Assembly: GCF_000002995.4 (NCBI RefSeq)
Contig: NW_025062479.1
Location: 2,005,721-2,069,720 of the forward strand
From: Brugia malayi
Taxonomy: Eukaryota > Nematoda > Chromadorea > Rhabditida > Onchocercidae
DNA: 64,000 bases
Direction of reading: 5' to 3'
Each line of letters starts with the position of its first letter. Positions within the stretch are counted from its first letter, which is position 1. The notes below the pieces were generated by a model, which worked only from the letters and a program-made list of their open reading frames with translations, did not search any database and was not told the origin of the DNA. Shown piece after piece: positions 1 through 13,400 of this stretch. Position numbers and translations under genes: made by a program.

Positions 1-18
1 AACTTAAGCAAGGAAAAA

Positions 19-3000
19 TCATCTGCAGCCTGATTCCTTCCGCGGTGGTACGGGTGGCGGAGCGCATACAGTTATGCTAACTTCAATAGGCTCTGGAAGT
101 GATACTGATGGTGCTGATTGCTGTGCTGATTGAACATTTACATTTGCAATATGGTCATTTGTTGAAGGATACATTTGCATATCATTTAATAAAGGTGATG
201 ATGCCGACCTGGGAGCCACATTCGGCAAATTAAGTTGACAGAGATCTATTTCACTGCGATCCACTGGAGAATTACATCTTAGTTTAGACATTCGATCACT
301 CGATCCACCTTTCATTGACAAATCGTCCTCATCTGAACAATTTAACAATTTGAATGAGATTCCGTTAAAAATAGAGAACTCAGCTGACTTTATTCCAATA
401 TTTTATTTAACACAATTTTTAGTCGATTAACAAGTTAGGAACCAATTAACATAAGTTTGAAATTTAAAAATTACCATTAATCTCGAAATTATCCGCATTT
501 CTTAGTTCAATACATTCCATGTTCATATCTTCGTTTACATTTCGCAACACATTATTCATTTCGGCATATTCCAGTTCAGCCCAATTCGGAGTTAACAACT
601 GAACACTTAAGACAGAATTTCCTATCTTTACTCCATCCAAACTCAAGGCTGCCAAGGCTATATCAGAACTATTGAAAATTAACCACAGTATACCAGTCTC
701 GATTCTAAAAGTAATTTGAATTACAAGTTCTAAAAACTTTTCAGTTTCATTATAAGAAACAAACTTATAAATTTATTTTATGACTGCAAGGTATTATTTA
801 AATCGGAGTTAAGAAAAGTAGTAAAACGAGCTTGCTAATGGAAGGCGATATTCCGAGTTGATCAAGTTTTCCGATAACAGGAAGACGCAGTTCCACAGGG
901 AAACTATCATGATTGCACATTGATACAAGCACGGTTCCATCCAGAGGACCCATTGAACTACAAAAATTATTTACACAGAATCCCAAACAGAAAAGTTACT
1001 AACAAATGTCAAAAGATAAACATTCTTTACAATTTCGTAGCTATAAATTTGTCTTTAGATGTTAAAAGATAAAGAAGTAACATAAAATAAATTCATTTAA
1101 AATCATTTAAGGAAGACATGAATATATTTAAAATCACTTAAGAACAACACATCAATTTTGAAATCGCGAAAGCACACCTGATCACGTCTCTGAAAACCAA
1201 TTCAAACCGTGAAAGGTTGATTTTAAAGGTGTCGACACGAAATAAAGCACAAACCGGTCTATGATCCGAAGTCTTCAGTTCTATCCGATCATAACTAAAA
1301 TAAGTTTTACTATTTTGACAAAATCAACACACGCTCTGGTGAGAAAAAAATCATAACAGAATATTTCAGCAAATTAAAAAAACTCAAAAAATGTAATACT
1401 TTAACAAATGCACAATCTTTTCTCCGTTTGTTTCGCTCCAAAGAATTCGATCTGTCCAGGCAGGAACACGACATTTTTCTGATGTGTCATAATCGTCAGT
1501 AAAGGTGTCGTATTTATAGGTTGGGGCAAAAGTTAACGGTCCCTCCTTGAAATCTTTGAAAATCTGTAAAAGTAATCCCAATCACAAATTATTAATTTAT
1601 AAATACATTTATAAATAATGTCAAAATTTTAGAAATATTCAAAATCTGACTACAAACAAGCAATACTAAATACATACCTCGCCCAAGGCTTTTTGCTGAG
1701 AAAGCTGATCATAACGAGACAATTCCGTTATATTTCCAGATTTTATTGCTGCTTCAGCTTCATTACGTGACAACACTAATCGGTAATTGAAATCGCCTAG
1801 CCAGAATACAACAATATGTGACAAAATGCTACGACCCTAAAATTCCAACATAAAATAAGCATGCTCAGACATTGACTGCTAATATGAGATATCTCCGACT
1901 ACCTTTTCTAACTTGAATCCATTATAAATCAAGATAAGGTGCTAGTAGTTTGTTCGGTTATAATTTCCAGGATGGCAAAAAGCTTATTTGTCAACGATTG
2001 AGCGATTTTTATTTAAGCTAAGCCGTCATTAAATCTGACAACACGTTAATATCTGCAACATATACAATAAATGCCTCGCCATATTTCTGCACCACTTAAC
2101 TTTTGTCATTCTTCCATCCTGATATCCAAAATCACAAAAATACACTTTTACCAATGAAAAGCCAAAAAATTAACTACCTGAGAAAATTTAATTTTTCTAA
2201 GTGTGTTCATATAGTCCTCATTACGATCACGAATTTCATTTTGGCCAGCAGCGAAATGTGAACAGACAAAACAAAATGTCGTGGAATATATGGTTAAACT
2301 CATTGCCACCGAACCTTTATTCCCTGTTGCACCGCCCATACCTATGAAAAAAATAAAATTTGTAAAATTCATCGCTCAATTTGACAATTAAATGTAGAAA
2401 CATGCATGTCACGTAAGTTTCTTTCTGGTCTACAAAACTGGCATTTCATATCAATTCCAAGTGAAACTTTAGCTTACATTAGTTTTTAAATCATTTACAA
2501 GGAATGAACGGAATATTGCAGCGAAAAAAGCGAAAAAACAAGCAAACCTGTTTTAACACTATTTATAGACATATCACGCACCGCAGTAGCAAGTGAAGGT
2601 TTGATAAATACAAAAATGCATACACCAACAAGTTGTTCACATCCTAACAATATATATTTGTTCCGTTTTGATAATGCTTCACGCAAACCAAGCGCCCATG
2701 CACGCTGATTTGTTGTACTAAAAAATAACTCGTACAATAAGAATCAACAACAGATTTTAAATGAATTATAAGTTAATGAAATGATGATTACATCAACACC
2801 ATAATAATAGTTAACAACTAAATTACTAGATAGAACCAGAAATTAATCATCATAGCAAATATCATCTTTCTACATGGGTAACCTCTTGTGATAAGAAAAA
2901 AAAAAAAAGGAACAACTTGCCTAGCACTGACTATATTTGAAGCATTCAAATCTATGATTTCTTCCAAGCCAATAACATATATATCTGGCGTAGTAGAATT

Positions 3001-6000
3001 ATCCCCGCTTAATCCTAAAGGTTAAATTACAAGTGATAGGTAAACTGGACAAAAAAAAAAAACAACTCAATACTGTAAAATTTAATAGTGAGAGTGAATA
3101 AATAAGTCCTTGTATTATCCCATCCATCCATCGATCCAGAATATCGATATAATCTCACAACTATATTCTTTCTAGAATAAAATTCAATGGCAGTGAGAAT
3201 CTTTTATTCTTCAAAAATATTCATAAATTCATGTACCAGGAAAATGTTGTGGAAATAACCAATCTGCCAAATTTGTTTGATTACGAAAAGCAATATCAGA
3301 GAAATTTTTGCCACCATTTACGTTCCAAGTCCCTACCCAAATGGTCAATGGAACGTTTTCAACCATTTCCATCTTTCGCTCCACTAAATCTTTCACTACT
3401 GATGGACATTCTAAAATATATTAATTGCATATAAACAAACATTCTCAAATTACATGCTTTTTATACATACAAAATAGTAAACAAAAAACATGTTTTTTTT
3501 CTTTTCACTTCTTTTCAAGACTTACCTAATAGAATATCACGTGGCACAGTACGGATCAGTTCGCTATAAGAATTATCACAAATAAATGTTCCATGAAGAA
3601 GAAATTCGAATGCTTCTTGCTTCGATGCATCCAAAAAATTGTTTTGAATTGCTCTTACCAATGTTCTTTTTGCATCTTTCATCTATATACGGAATTTTTT
3701 GCATTTAATTTTTGCAACATTCACAAATTACCATAATTAAACAAATCATGTAACTTTTTTTTTTAAAAGAATAACGTCAATACTGAAAATCACTTACTTT
3801 ACTTAACGTCAATACTGAAAATCACTTACTTTACTTTTCCCTTCCAATGCACCGGTTCCAGCATAAATCACACTACATGAATCACCATTGCGCTGCCATA
3901 TATCTTTTAAATGTTCTTCAAAGCGCGAAAAATATTTTTTGTCAACTTCAAGACTTTCCAACTGCAGAACTAACACCTGAAATTTTTATTCCTGTTACAA
4001 TCTCGATAGCAGTAAAGCTATGAAAAGTGAAAGAAGATTTCGAATTACCTGGAATCCTATAAGAGTCTGGATCGCATTAGTTCTATCCAAACAATCGAGG
4101 CAATTTACTCGAATGACACCATTTTGGTTACTAAATGTGAATTTATGGGATTAATTACAACAAAGGAATGAATAACTGTCTCATTCAACTTCATTTTCCA
4201 AAAAAATAATAGGAAAGCAGTAGACTTGCAGTTTGTTATTTTGACCAACAGATTAAAATACATAGCATCCGTATCACAACTGATAGGAAGAATCATAATT
4301 GCTCTACATGACAACATCTTTAGTTAATGAACCAATAGTCAAGAACGAAAATGAATTTTAGTTGTCTCCGACAAAATTTACGTTCGTAGTAAAACATTAA
4401 TGAAACAGAAAGCCAAAAAAAGAACATAAAGAAGTTAACGAACATTAGTTAGTTTTACTAAACAAATAACAGAAATTAAAACAAACCATAAAACATTTCC
4501 GTCTCGCTGTCTGTAAAACATGCACTCTAGAATTTTTGGTTTCAGTTTATCCATTAATTTCATACAGTTCCTTTTTTCTTCATGATAATCAAAAGTAATG
4601 TAACCAGCAACACAATGTGAATTCTTATAATGCGCCTGAAAATATAGTAGTAGAAACAAAATATAAAAAGCAGTTTACAACATCATTTATTTTGGATTTC
4701 TTAATTTAGTAGTTAGATAAAGCATAGTGCTTTCATTCTATGAATTTTTATAATTTTTTACAACAATATATTTTTTGTAGTGCAGTGTAAGCTACGGAAA
4801 AAACAAAAATTACTAGTAACTATATATCACAATAAAACAAACTTCATATGCCTTTGACAATAACATTTCGCCTTCTTTTGAACCGAGAAGATTTACAGCA
4901 GTTACTTCACCATACTCTTCCTTCAGTGCACGAAAATGTCTGAAAAATGAATAATGGAAGTCTCGAAATTCTGAGATCTGAATCCAATAATTATCTATTA
5001 TGTTTTCCTACATAACGAACCTGTTAAATGCGGGAGAAGAAGCTTCAAAAGCTCTTAGTTTTACTTTATGTGAACCAACATTAATACCCGGTTGTTCCCA
5101 AAACAGAGGAACAGATCCTCTTATTTGAACAAATGAGATCTCCTCGGTACCCAAAGTAATAATCTGTAAGAAAAAAGAAACCATAAAACTCTATACCAAA
5201 AACAAAAATTTCAGTTAATATGAAATAGCTATCCAACCAGAACACTCATAAATTTCAGAAATACCTGCTCAGTTTCAACAAAATTAGCCACGTGACCATC
5301 ATCATCTACACCACGTACGTTGAAACGTGTTCCAACTCGTTCACAACTTAAACGAGAAATTAATGCGACAGTAGCTCTTTGCTGACCCACATATACTTGA
5401 CATATGACGACCGCTCCACAAATTATCCGAAATAGCCATTCATTTGTATCAATCTTGTATCGTTTCAACGGGTAATGTAGATGTTTATTCCTGAATAGCT
5501 AATTCTCGTGATTGCAGAAATGATTATTATTTAAGTAACAAGTTATGATCTAAGACTAACCAAAAGAAACGGTTGTCACCGTCCGAAGAGTTTGAGCACT
5601 TATGAGATCTGACGGTTAAATCAATACACCGACTGGCGTCGTCCTGAGAAGCGTAATAAAAACTGCCCGATGAAAACAGACGCAAGACCTGTAATGAATT
5701 AAAGTCCAGATATAAAGAGAATACAAACTTTATACCGTAACTTTAGGACGGCCGAGAGCGGAGTAAAAAAGAAAATAACCTAATACTACCCGTCATTCTG
5801 AAAATTAAAACAATTTTTCGGATAGCAGTCATAGCTGCTTCAAAATTCAGATGATGATCTTTAAATCTTAATCTACCATAGCTGACTCTAAAAAACTGAA
5901 ATGATTTCAACTGGCTGCAATTAAAACTAATTTTATAGCTTACATCATTTATACGTGGATCCGTTGGATATGATGTAGTAGGTCGTTTGAGTGATATCGC

Positions 6001-6890
6001 ATTTACACCCCAAATTCGATAAATTTTACAGTTGCGCAATTCACCAACACTTTCATCTTCAGTAACTGCTAACAGGTGAGCATCATCTGAAGCTTTATCT
6101 TTGCTACAGAAGCTCATACTCATATGACACTACACTACTTAGATTTCAGTTGAAATGTTGAGTAAATTTCCGGAAACAGCCAAATCCAACACAGTTTTAA
6201 GATGAAGTAAGAAAGAACAGAAAAGGAACCTTGACCTGTTCGTAGCACACCCAGCAAACCTCTGGCATCCATAAGTTTCGTATAGTTCTTCCTTAATTCT
6301 GACACTGACTCAACATTTGCTAGAAACATCAGATTAGAATATGAATTTCGAAAAAGCTGAGAGCTTTTAAAGAATTACTGCTTTAAAAGCCTCTTACTCT
6401 TTTTGTATCCAAATCCAAGGATTTAGAAAAAAAAAAAAGAAAGATTGGGAAATAACAAATACCAAGAACCAGGAGAGTTCAATTTCAATTGTTTTCTATC
6501 AGGCTATTGTACTATTGCTTCTGTTAATAAAGGAATTATTATAATCCTCTGTTACCCCATATATTTACTCGCTGCGATCAACAATCTCCTCCAAAATAAT
6601 AAATTAAATTATCAAATCTTTCACGACAAAGGAAGAGAGGATAACTCAACTTTTGGAAGTTTTAATAATTTACTGAGTTCACATATTTTTACAATTATCG
6701 ACAAACCTACTGTTTGCTGAAATCAACTTTAATATAAAATTTTCAAAATATGGAAGGCCATACAGATTGTCGCAACCGCCGAAGATTGAAACAATAACAT
6801 TTTTCTCGTCTTTTGAGATTCCACGGTGACGCTGTACGGTTCCGAAGCGACATCTCGATGAGCGATTCGTATTGCAAAACGATGTGACAT
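19..6890 (-). CDS. unc-26: Synaptojanin: SAC phosphatase + inositol 5-phosphatase, about 22 exons
   Basis: Phosphoinositide phosphatase that strips phosphates from PI(4,5)P2 and other phosphoinositides during clathrin uncoating and synaptic vesicle recycling. The first exon (6764-6890) starts [14 protein letters not shown], the synaptojanin N-terminus. SAC exons follow at about 6233-6319, 5944-6093, 5820-5880, 5562-5687, 5267-5491, 5023-5164, 4847-4939, 4490-4634, 4049-4132 and 3830-3976. The 4049-4132 exon carries the catalytic CX5R box as [10 protein letters not shown]. 5-phosphatase exons follow at 3526-3681, 3260-3410 ([10 protein letters not shown]), 2921-3014, 2548-2717, 2178-2341 ([11 protein letters not shown]), 1678-1836 (WLGDFNYR), 1400-1563 (PAWTDRILW) and 1180-1294 (SDHRPV). 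An RRM-like segment lies at about 830-960 and 475-707, and the tail exon 19-336 is proline-rich (PPPVPPR, a possible SH3 ligand). The estimated length of about 1090 aa suits the family. All catalytic boxes look intact. The stop at 19-21 may serve only one isoform, since splicing could continue past the window edge. Confidence 0.95.
2915..2920 (-). promoter_or_regulatory. GC splice donor of a synaptojanin intron
   Basis: Read on the minus strand the exon ends AGTGCTAG and the intron begins GCAAGT, the usual context of rare GC-AG introns. The joined reading frame ([13 protein letters not shown]) agrees with the family across the junction. No GT nearby keeps the frame. Confidence 0.85.
3773..3836. 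repeat. Perfect 32-bp tandem duplication over a synaptojanin splice donor
   Basis: Two back-to-back identical 32-bp copies (3773-3804 and 3805-3836). Each holds a GTAAGTG donor on the minus strand and a TTTTCAG acceptor-like string. The copy next to the exon gives the frame-correct donor at about 3829. Using the other donor would add 32 nt, which shifts the frame and reaches a TGA. Confidence 0.9.
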
Positions 6891-9800
6891 CTTTAAATTA
6901 TTTGAAGCAAAGAAGAAAAATAGATAACGAATTTCTATCCAATAAATAAATAAGAGTTGTGGTAGATAACAGCCAAATCGGATGCTTCAGGCATATATGC
7001 AATATAACCATTCCGAAACTGATACAGGAAAATCCTCACTTTGCTCTGACGAAGAGCAATTATTAAACTGTTATTTCTGAAAACATCCTTTACTTATTAG
7101 ATTATACTAATTAGTTCACGATTCACAACTTCAAATTTCAATTCAATTTATTTATTCACCAGAAAAAAAAAAAAACTTATCCCTTTTTCGTTTTTTTCGA
7201 TGCATATTTCAAATAAAAAAATTCCCAGTTTAAAGCAATTATACTAGAATATAAATAACAATTAGAGCATTAAAATTAATGAAAACATAGTCATATTTTC
7301 ATTAATTTCTTTAATAATAATAAAATTTAAGATGATTAGCATTATTTCGTTAGCAATTGAAAAGATTCATATGAATACTATTATTTTATAATAATAACAT
7401 TAATAATACATGTATATCAATAGAAAAAAGTACTACCATTTTTAGACGAATTGAGAAGTGATAAGATTAAGCGATATGATAAGGATGACAATGATGAAAC
7501 TAACAATCACACATACACATAATTACAACGAATGATATTAATAATAAACAACGCAAAAGTCTCTTGGTGTAGGTTTGGAGGCATATTGCGAATGCGTTAT
7601 TTTTTTTTCTAATTTTTCATTTTATAATACTTTAATTGACTTTAAGTAATGTTGGAAATTTAGAATGCTAATGAAAATAAGGAGAGAAAAATAATAATTT
7701 TACAACTAATTTTATTTTTTTACACCATGCAAAATGATTGTAATGATAATTTGGAATTTTATTTTATTTTTTTATAATTTTTAGTTTTAATGTTATAATT
7801 TTTTTCATATACATTAAATACATAAGGCATGTAACATATATTTTCAAAATTTTTCAATGTTTTGTAAGAAGAAACGAAGGCAACCATTTATTTTCAATGA
7901 TTTCAAAAAATTTTCATCAACAATATATCTTTTTTTTTTTTTAATGTGTATGTCTGTGTCTGTCTCTGTGTATGTGTATGTGTGTGTATTTGTAATAACA
8001 AACAACAGGCGTAATTTTACTTTGTAATTTCAAATCTCATTTATTATTTTATTTAAAATACTTGTTCGTATTTCACGAATACGTATTTTAAAGAAGAGCA
8101 AAAAAAAAAAGCTACTTTAGGAGGTAACGAAACTTCAAAAAAAAGCTACTTTAAGTGGTAATAAAACATCAAAAAAAAGCAGCAAAATAATTCAAATAAA
8201 ACTAAAGAAAAAGTTTTTACCACTAATTATTTTTAGTAAAGTAACGAATGACATAATATTGGTACTAAAATCATATTAATTTATCTAAAGAAAAATCTAA
8301 ACTCATCTAAAAAAATCTAAACTCATTTGAGACTAACAGTATTTTAGTAATCAAAGGAAGAGGAAAATGAAGCATATTAAATGTGAAAAAAAAAAAAAAA
8401 AATTTTTTTTTTTTTTGAAATATGAGTTGGAATGAAAAAGGTTTAATTTTGATACTTATAGGCTTACTATATATGAGCCTAAGTCTAAATGTAAGCCTAA
8501 GCCATATATTTCCTTTCTTTTTTCCTTGTTTGTCCAATTTTACTATGCTTCTTTTTAAATTTCACATTTCTATTCTCTCTCCTTTTTGAATCTACTCTTA
8601 CACACTATCGATTTATTTTTATTGGTAATTTGTTGTGTATCGACAAAAAAAAAAAGAAAGAAAAGAAAAGAAAAGAAAAAGATATTAAAATTGAAAAAAG
8701 AGGGGAAAAAATTATTGTTTCTTCATTTTATTCTCATACTTAATAATTTAATAATTCTAACATTATCACTTTTTTTATAAAAATAAAAAAGTAGGTGGAG
8801 AGAAAGAAAGAAAGAAGAAGAATAAAAGAATAAATAATTTCACAATTGATAATCATTTAATGAAAGAAGAACAAAGATAAATTCGAAATAATAAAAATGA
8901 TTGAAATTTTTTTTTACATTTGAAATAACAGCTTTACTCTCTCTTTTTCTTTTTTCTCTTCTTTCCTTCTCTTTCTCTCTCTATCAATTTGTTTTGTGGC
9001 AAATAAATATCAAAGGTATAATGGTTCGTCGTAATAAACCCGGAAATGTTTATACATAAAAATATATGTAAATGGAATATTTTTTTTATCCATGACTAAA
9101 TTGAATTGAAATTTTAATGCAAATTTATAATAGGTGATATTTTATAGGGAAAGAAGCGCAAAAATTCAATTATTCCATTGGAAATGATTCATTTATTTAT
9201 TTGTATTATATTATGTGATGATATTCTATGCACATTTAGCTAAAATTATTGTTGTTTTTATCACTTATAATTTCATTTGTAATTTTTTCAACAAAAAAAT
9301 TAAGATAAAAAGAAGACTAAAAAAGACACTCTTGCTTTGTTTTAATATAGACCGAATAATTCATATTAATCAATTAATTAATTAGTTTTACCTTGCTATA
9401 ATTTAAATAACGTATTGGTTTTTTGTAATAAATTTTTTATAAATATAATGATGAGTAAAGCTTTAAATTTTTTTCTTTTTAATTTTAAAATAATAAAATG
9501 CGATCATTTCTTACACCAAGTAAAAATTATCCTTCTTCTATAATATCATTGATTTAATGGAAGAATGCATGCATAAATGTATAACATTTTTTGCAATAAC
9601 TATGCATTAATTTTCCTTTTCATCATCATTCATTTATACCGAGAATTTAGAAATTCATGCAATTAGAAATGCTTGCAGTGCATGCGGTCATGCATTTCTA
9701 ACTTACAATTTCGTACCTAGTATAGCTATAACAAATTGTGTGTGCATGTGTGTGTGTGTGTTGTTTGTTTGTATGTGTTGTGTTATGTTTGCGTATGTAT

Positions 9801-10404
9801 ATAGGAGCGCAATTATTTATGTCAGTCAAGAGTGTACGAGTGAAAATATATGCGCCATCATGTGATCAGTATAATCGTTGTGGCGTTATTGTCTAATGAC
9901 GTTAGCGATTTTATCCGTTCATTTTGAACTTTGATTTAAAATTAATGGAAGATTTTGTTCAAAGATGTTAGATATGATGCTGTTTGATATCATTCCCCAT
10001 CCTATGTTCTCTTCGTTTCTTCAATTTGTTATCGTCGAAATTTCATCTCATTTATCCGTTGTGTTATTTCATCCTTTAATCTTTAATCTTTTTATGTGTT
10101 AATTTTTAACTTAAATTTGAAGTTAATTTAAATTAATAATGTAGATATGAAATGTATTTTTGGATTTCTTATTTAAGAAAATTTTCGTGTTATATTTTAT
10201 GGTATAATAAACGATTCTTTATTTGATCCTCTCAAATGATATTTATAATTGAAATATTGGAAACTTTTCATCTTCCAAATAGTTCCCAAAAATCATTCAT
10301 AAAACGAACAAACGGAGAGGAATTGGATTATGTTGAATAAATAAAAAGATATTATATGGTTAAAAATTTTAGCTTACAAAATTTTAGCTCTTTTCCGAAC
10401 AATT
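6891..10404. other. Divergent intergenic region between synaptojanin and the SPPL-like protease
   Basis: About 3.5 kb with no ORF showing family similarity or plausible splicing. It holds A/T runs, TG-rich stretches (about 7945-7990 and 9735-9795), AG-rich purine tracts around 8650-8820 and a short tandem repeat near 8100-8190. It presumably contains both promoters, since the genes face away from each other. An acceptor-like TTTTAG at about 10386, just before the downstream ATG, could be a trans-splice site. Confidence 0.6.
8101..8190. repeat. Imperfect tandem repeat, unit about 35 bp
   Basis: Two and a half copies of an A-run followed by AGCTACTTTA, a variable GGTAA block and AACTTC or ACATC. 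The third copy breaks down after AAAAGCAGC. It is intergenic and no function is evident. Confidence 0.7.
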
Positions 10405-13400
10405 ATGGATTATATCTTACTTACGGTTTGGAATATGGTAATCCTGATTGCATCAGTTATTATTTATACCGGATGTCGACGATCCTATTCCATCTATTTT
10501 TTTGAGGTTCAAAATTTTAATCCTTATCTTGCATTAAATATGTATGTTTTTAGAATTCTAGTAAGATTTTTAAATCGGATTTGAAAATTTTAATTTCTGA
10601 TTTTAAAATTTATTTCAGCGTGATGCAAAAAGAATCATATTCCTGGAAGATGCAGGTGCAGTTGCTGTCCCAGTAGTATTGTCAGTTTTATTAATTATCT
10701 TACATTATAGTTTAAAACTGTCTGGTAAGAATGATATGGAAGAAAGAACGGAGCAAAAACTGCCTCAAGTAAGTTTTTCATTGATTCATTTTAAATGTAC
10801 TGGTTTTCTTTTTTTCTTTTTTTTTTTTTTCAATCTTATTTTTATTCAAATTACCACTTAGGTATTGATTGTAAGCAACAGTGATTTCAGTCACGAACAT
10901 CAAGTGTATCACGTCAGTTAACAAGAAAAATGCCTATAAAATTGGATAGTATTTCAGAATCAGTTGTTGCAGGCAGTAAATTTTTTCTCTCTTTTATGAA
11001 ACATTAAGCATTAAAGTTATTTTTTTATTGTTGGATTCGATAAATTTTACAAAGTTTTAATTTTATTAACAGGAAAGTTGATAAAGAGTGTTTCTTCAAT
11101 ACTGAGATTTAACTTAATATAGTATGAATTTCGGTGTTTTTTATATTGAATTTATTGTTTACATTGAACTGAGTGTGATAATGATTACAGAAATTTGTTA
11201 CATGATTCCCATTATTTTATTGCATGTAGTAACAGTGACTTTTTTTATTGATGGAAATGAGAAAGAGATGAAGACAAAACAAAGTGAAGATTTGCCGAAA
11301 AAGATGGAAAGTGTGGATGGTTCAAATTCAGAAGAATATTTGATTAGTGATGAAATTCTTTCAACCTCTTCACTTAAGAATATTTCGAAGCAGTTAATTC
11401 AAGGTTAGTGATTTTTTTACTTTATTTTTTATTTTGATTTTTTTTTCTTTTTTTTCTCTTAATTTTATTATTTTTCTTTTTACTTTCTGTTTTAAAGAAA
11501 GCAAAGAAGTAAGTGAAAATATTGCTGAAACAGAATCTACTGGTAGAATTGATCAAGAAAATCCATCTAATCGGACAGCATCATTGCAAAGGAAATCTTC
11601 TATCTTAAGCGATCATGAACTGGATGTTGAACGTAAGCGATCTCAAATATACAAAAAGATGGGCAAGGTTTGTTTGTGAAATTTATCGGATGAATTATTG
11701 AATGAAATTTTAAATGAAAAATTTTCAACGTTCTATCGACATTCTGTTCAGGTCACTTCCTTGCCAGCAATGAATGAGATGGTAACAGTTATGCATTTTT
11801 CATCAATTAACATATCAAAGCGATCCGTTTTGAACATATTTGGTCAGCTTATTTCTATCCATATACCAATCTGGTTCGGTGTTATTGCTGTACAAATCAC
11901 AGTGGTTGAAATATTCGATAATAAATTCTGTGAGTTCTAGCACTGATTTAATATACATTTAAGAGTTTAATTCTCTAATCAATAAGTTTTACATTGAAGC
12001 AGAATGCGGTTATCCTTAATTCCATATTTTATTTCTATACCGTAAATAAGACATAATAAATAGGATGTAAATTGTCCTGTTGTTAAAGAGTATATGTCTT
12101 ACTTTTGTTGTTTTTTTTTTTTTTAAATCTTTCTATCCTTGGTTTTGTTTGCATCTTCATTTCGAAGATATAAATGTAGGATAGATAAACTTGAATAGTT
12201 CTGCGGATTCAGAATAAAACCACATCTTCAAAATATTTTTAACTTTGCATTCGTAATGAATGCTATAATGTGGAATTCCGTTGAGTCTTAAAATTTTTTG
12301 ATATTTCATGTTCCAAAATCTGGAGAAAAATGAATCTTGAAGAATTCTTATAAACTTAAGGGGCATTTTATCTTTTGTTTTTTGTTTTGAAGACTTTTGT
12401 CAAATTTTTTTTATACGGATTATATCAAAAAAAAAAAAGAAATGAAAGTGCAAAATTTTAAATTTTGTTTCAAGCGATTGTTGCTGAAAAGATTGAGCAT
12501 TTAGTAAGATCCATCTTTTAATGAATGAATATAAGATTTATGATAACGAGTGAATGTATGATTTGTTTTTCATTCTGATAGCGATCTAATGTTGTATTTT
12601 TTCTTTAAATGTCAAATGTTGCCAAAATATTTCCTTTGTTACCAATAATCCTTCTTGTTTTTTTCCCTTTTTTTAACTTTAATTTTAAATTGGATTATAG
12701 TTTAAATTTGAAAATTTCTTGACACATTTTAGTTCAAATAAATAATTTACAGATCAGTTATTTTACTACCATCATCCTAGAATGAAGCAACTAGCAATGG
12801 TCATCGCTGTATTATTAGGACTTTTTCATGAGGTGAAGTGGACATGGGTTGTTAATGATATGTTGGGTATTGCAACATCTTATGTTATCATTGCACGTAT
12901 TGAAGTAAGTTCAAATAATTTAAAAAAAGAAAAAAGAAGTTGTGTAAGATATGAAGTGATGTTTTTGTGAGATCTAGGTTTATGATATAAATATTTAATA
13001 AATGTGATACTGTTTGAAAAAGTTATACTTTAACATTTAGCATAATGTTATATTACAAAAACTTGATGATCTTTCAGAATTCTTGAAAATTGAATGAAAT
13101 CTTATTTTCTTATGGTAATTCATAAAATTTTCATTAAATAACCTTTTTTTTTTTTTTTTTTCGATGCACAAATATCGACATTATTTTCAGACAGCAAGTT
13201 ATTTCGCTGGTTTCTTGTTTCTCCTTGGAATGATTTTGTTTGATATATTTTGGTTCTACTGTTTCGATCTTTTCTGTTGGTTTTTTCTTGTAATCAAGGC
13301 TTGAAGTTGTTATTGTGCTTTAACATCGCTCAAATTTTCAGAACAAAACCTATGAGAAAATCTAATTTATGATTTGAAAATTTTGTTTTCTAATTCCAGC

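Noticed and set aside
4105..4317. 70-aa minus-strand ORF inside synaptojanin
   Set aside because: It lies in an intron upstream of the CX5R exon, and its frame does not match the SAC domain.
8640..8820. Purine-rich stretch with a Lys-rich ORF
   Set aside because: It is a simple-sequence purine tract in an intergenic region, not a basic protein gene.
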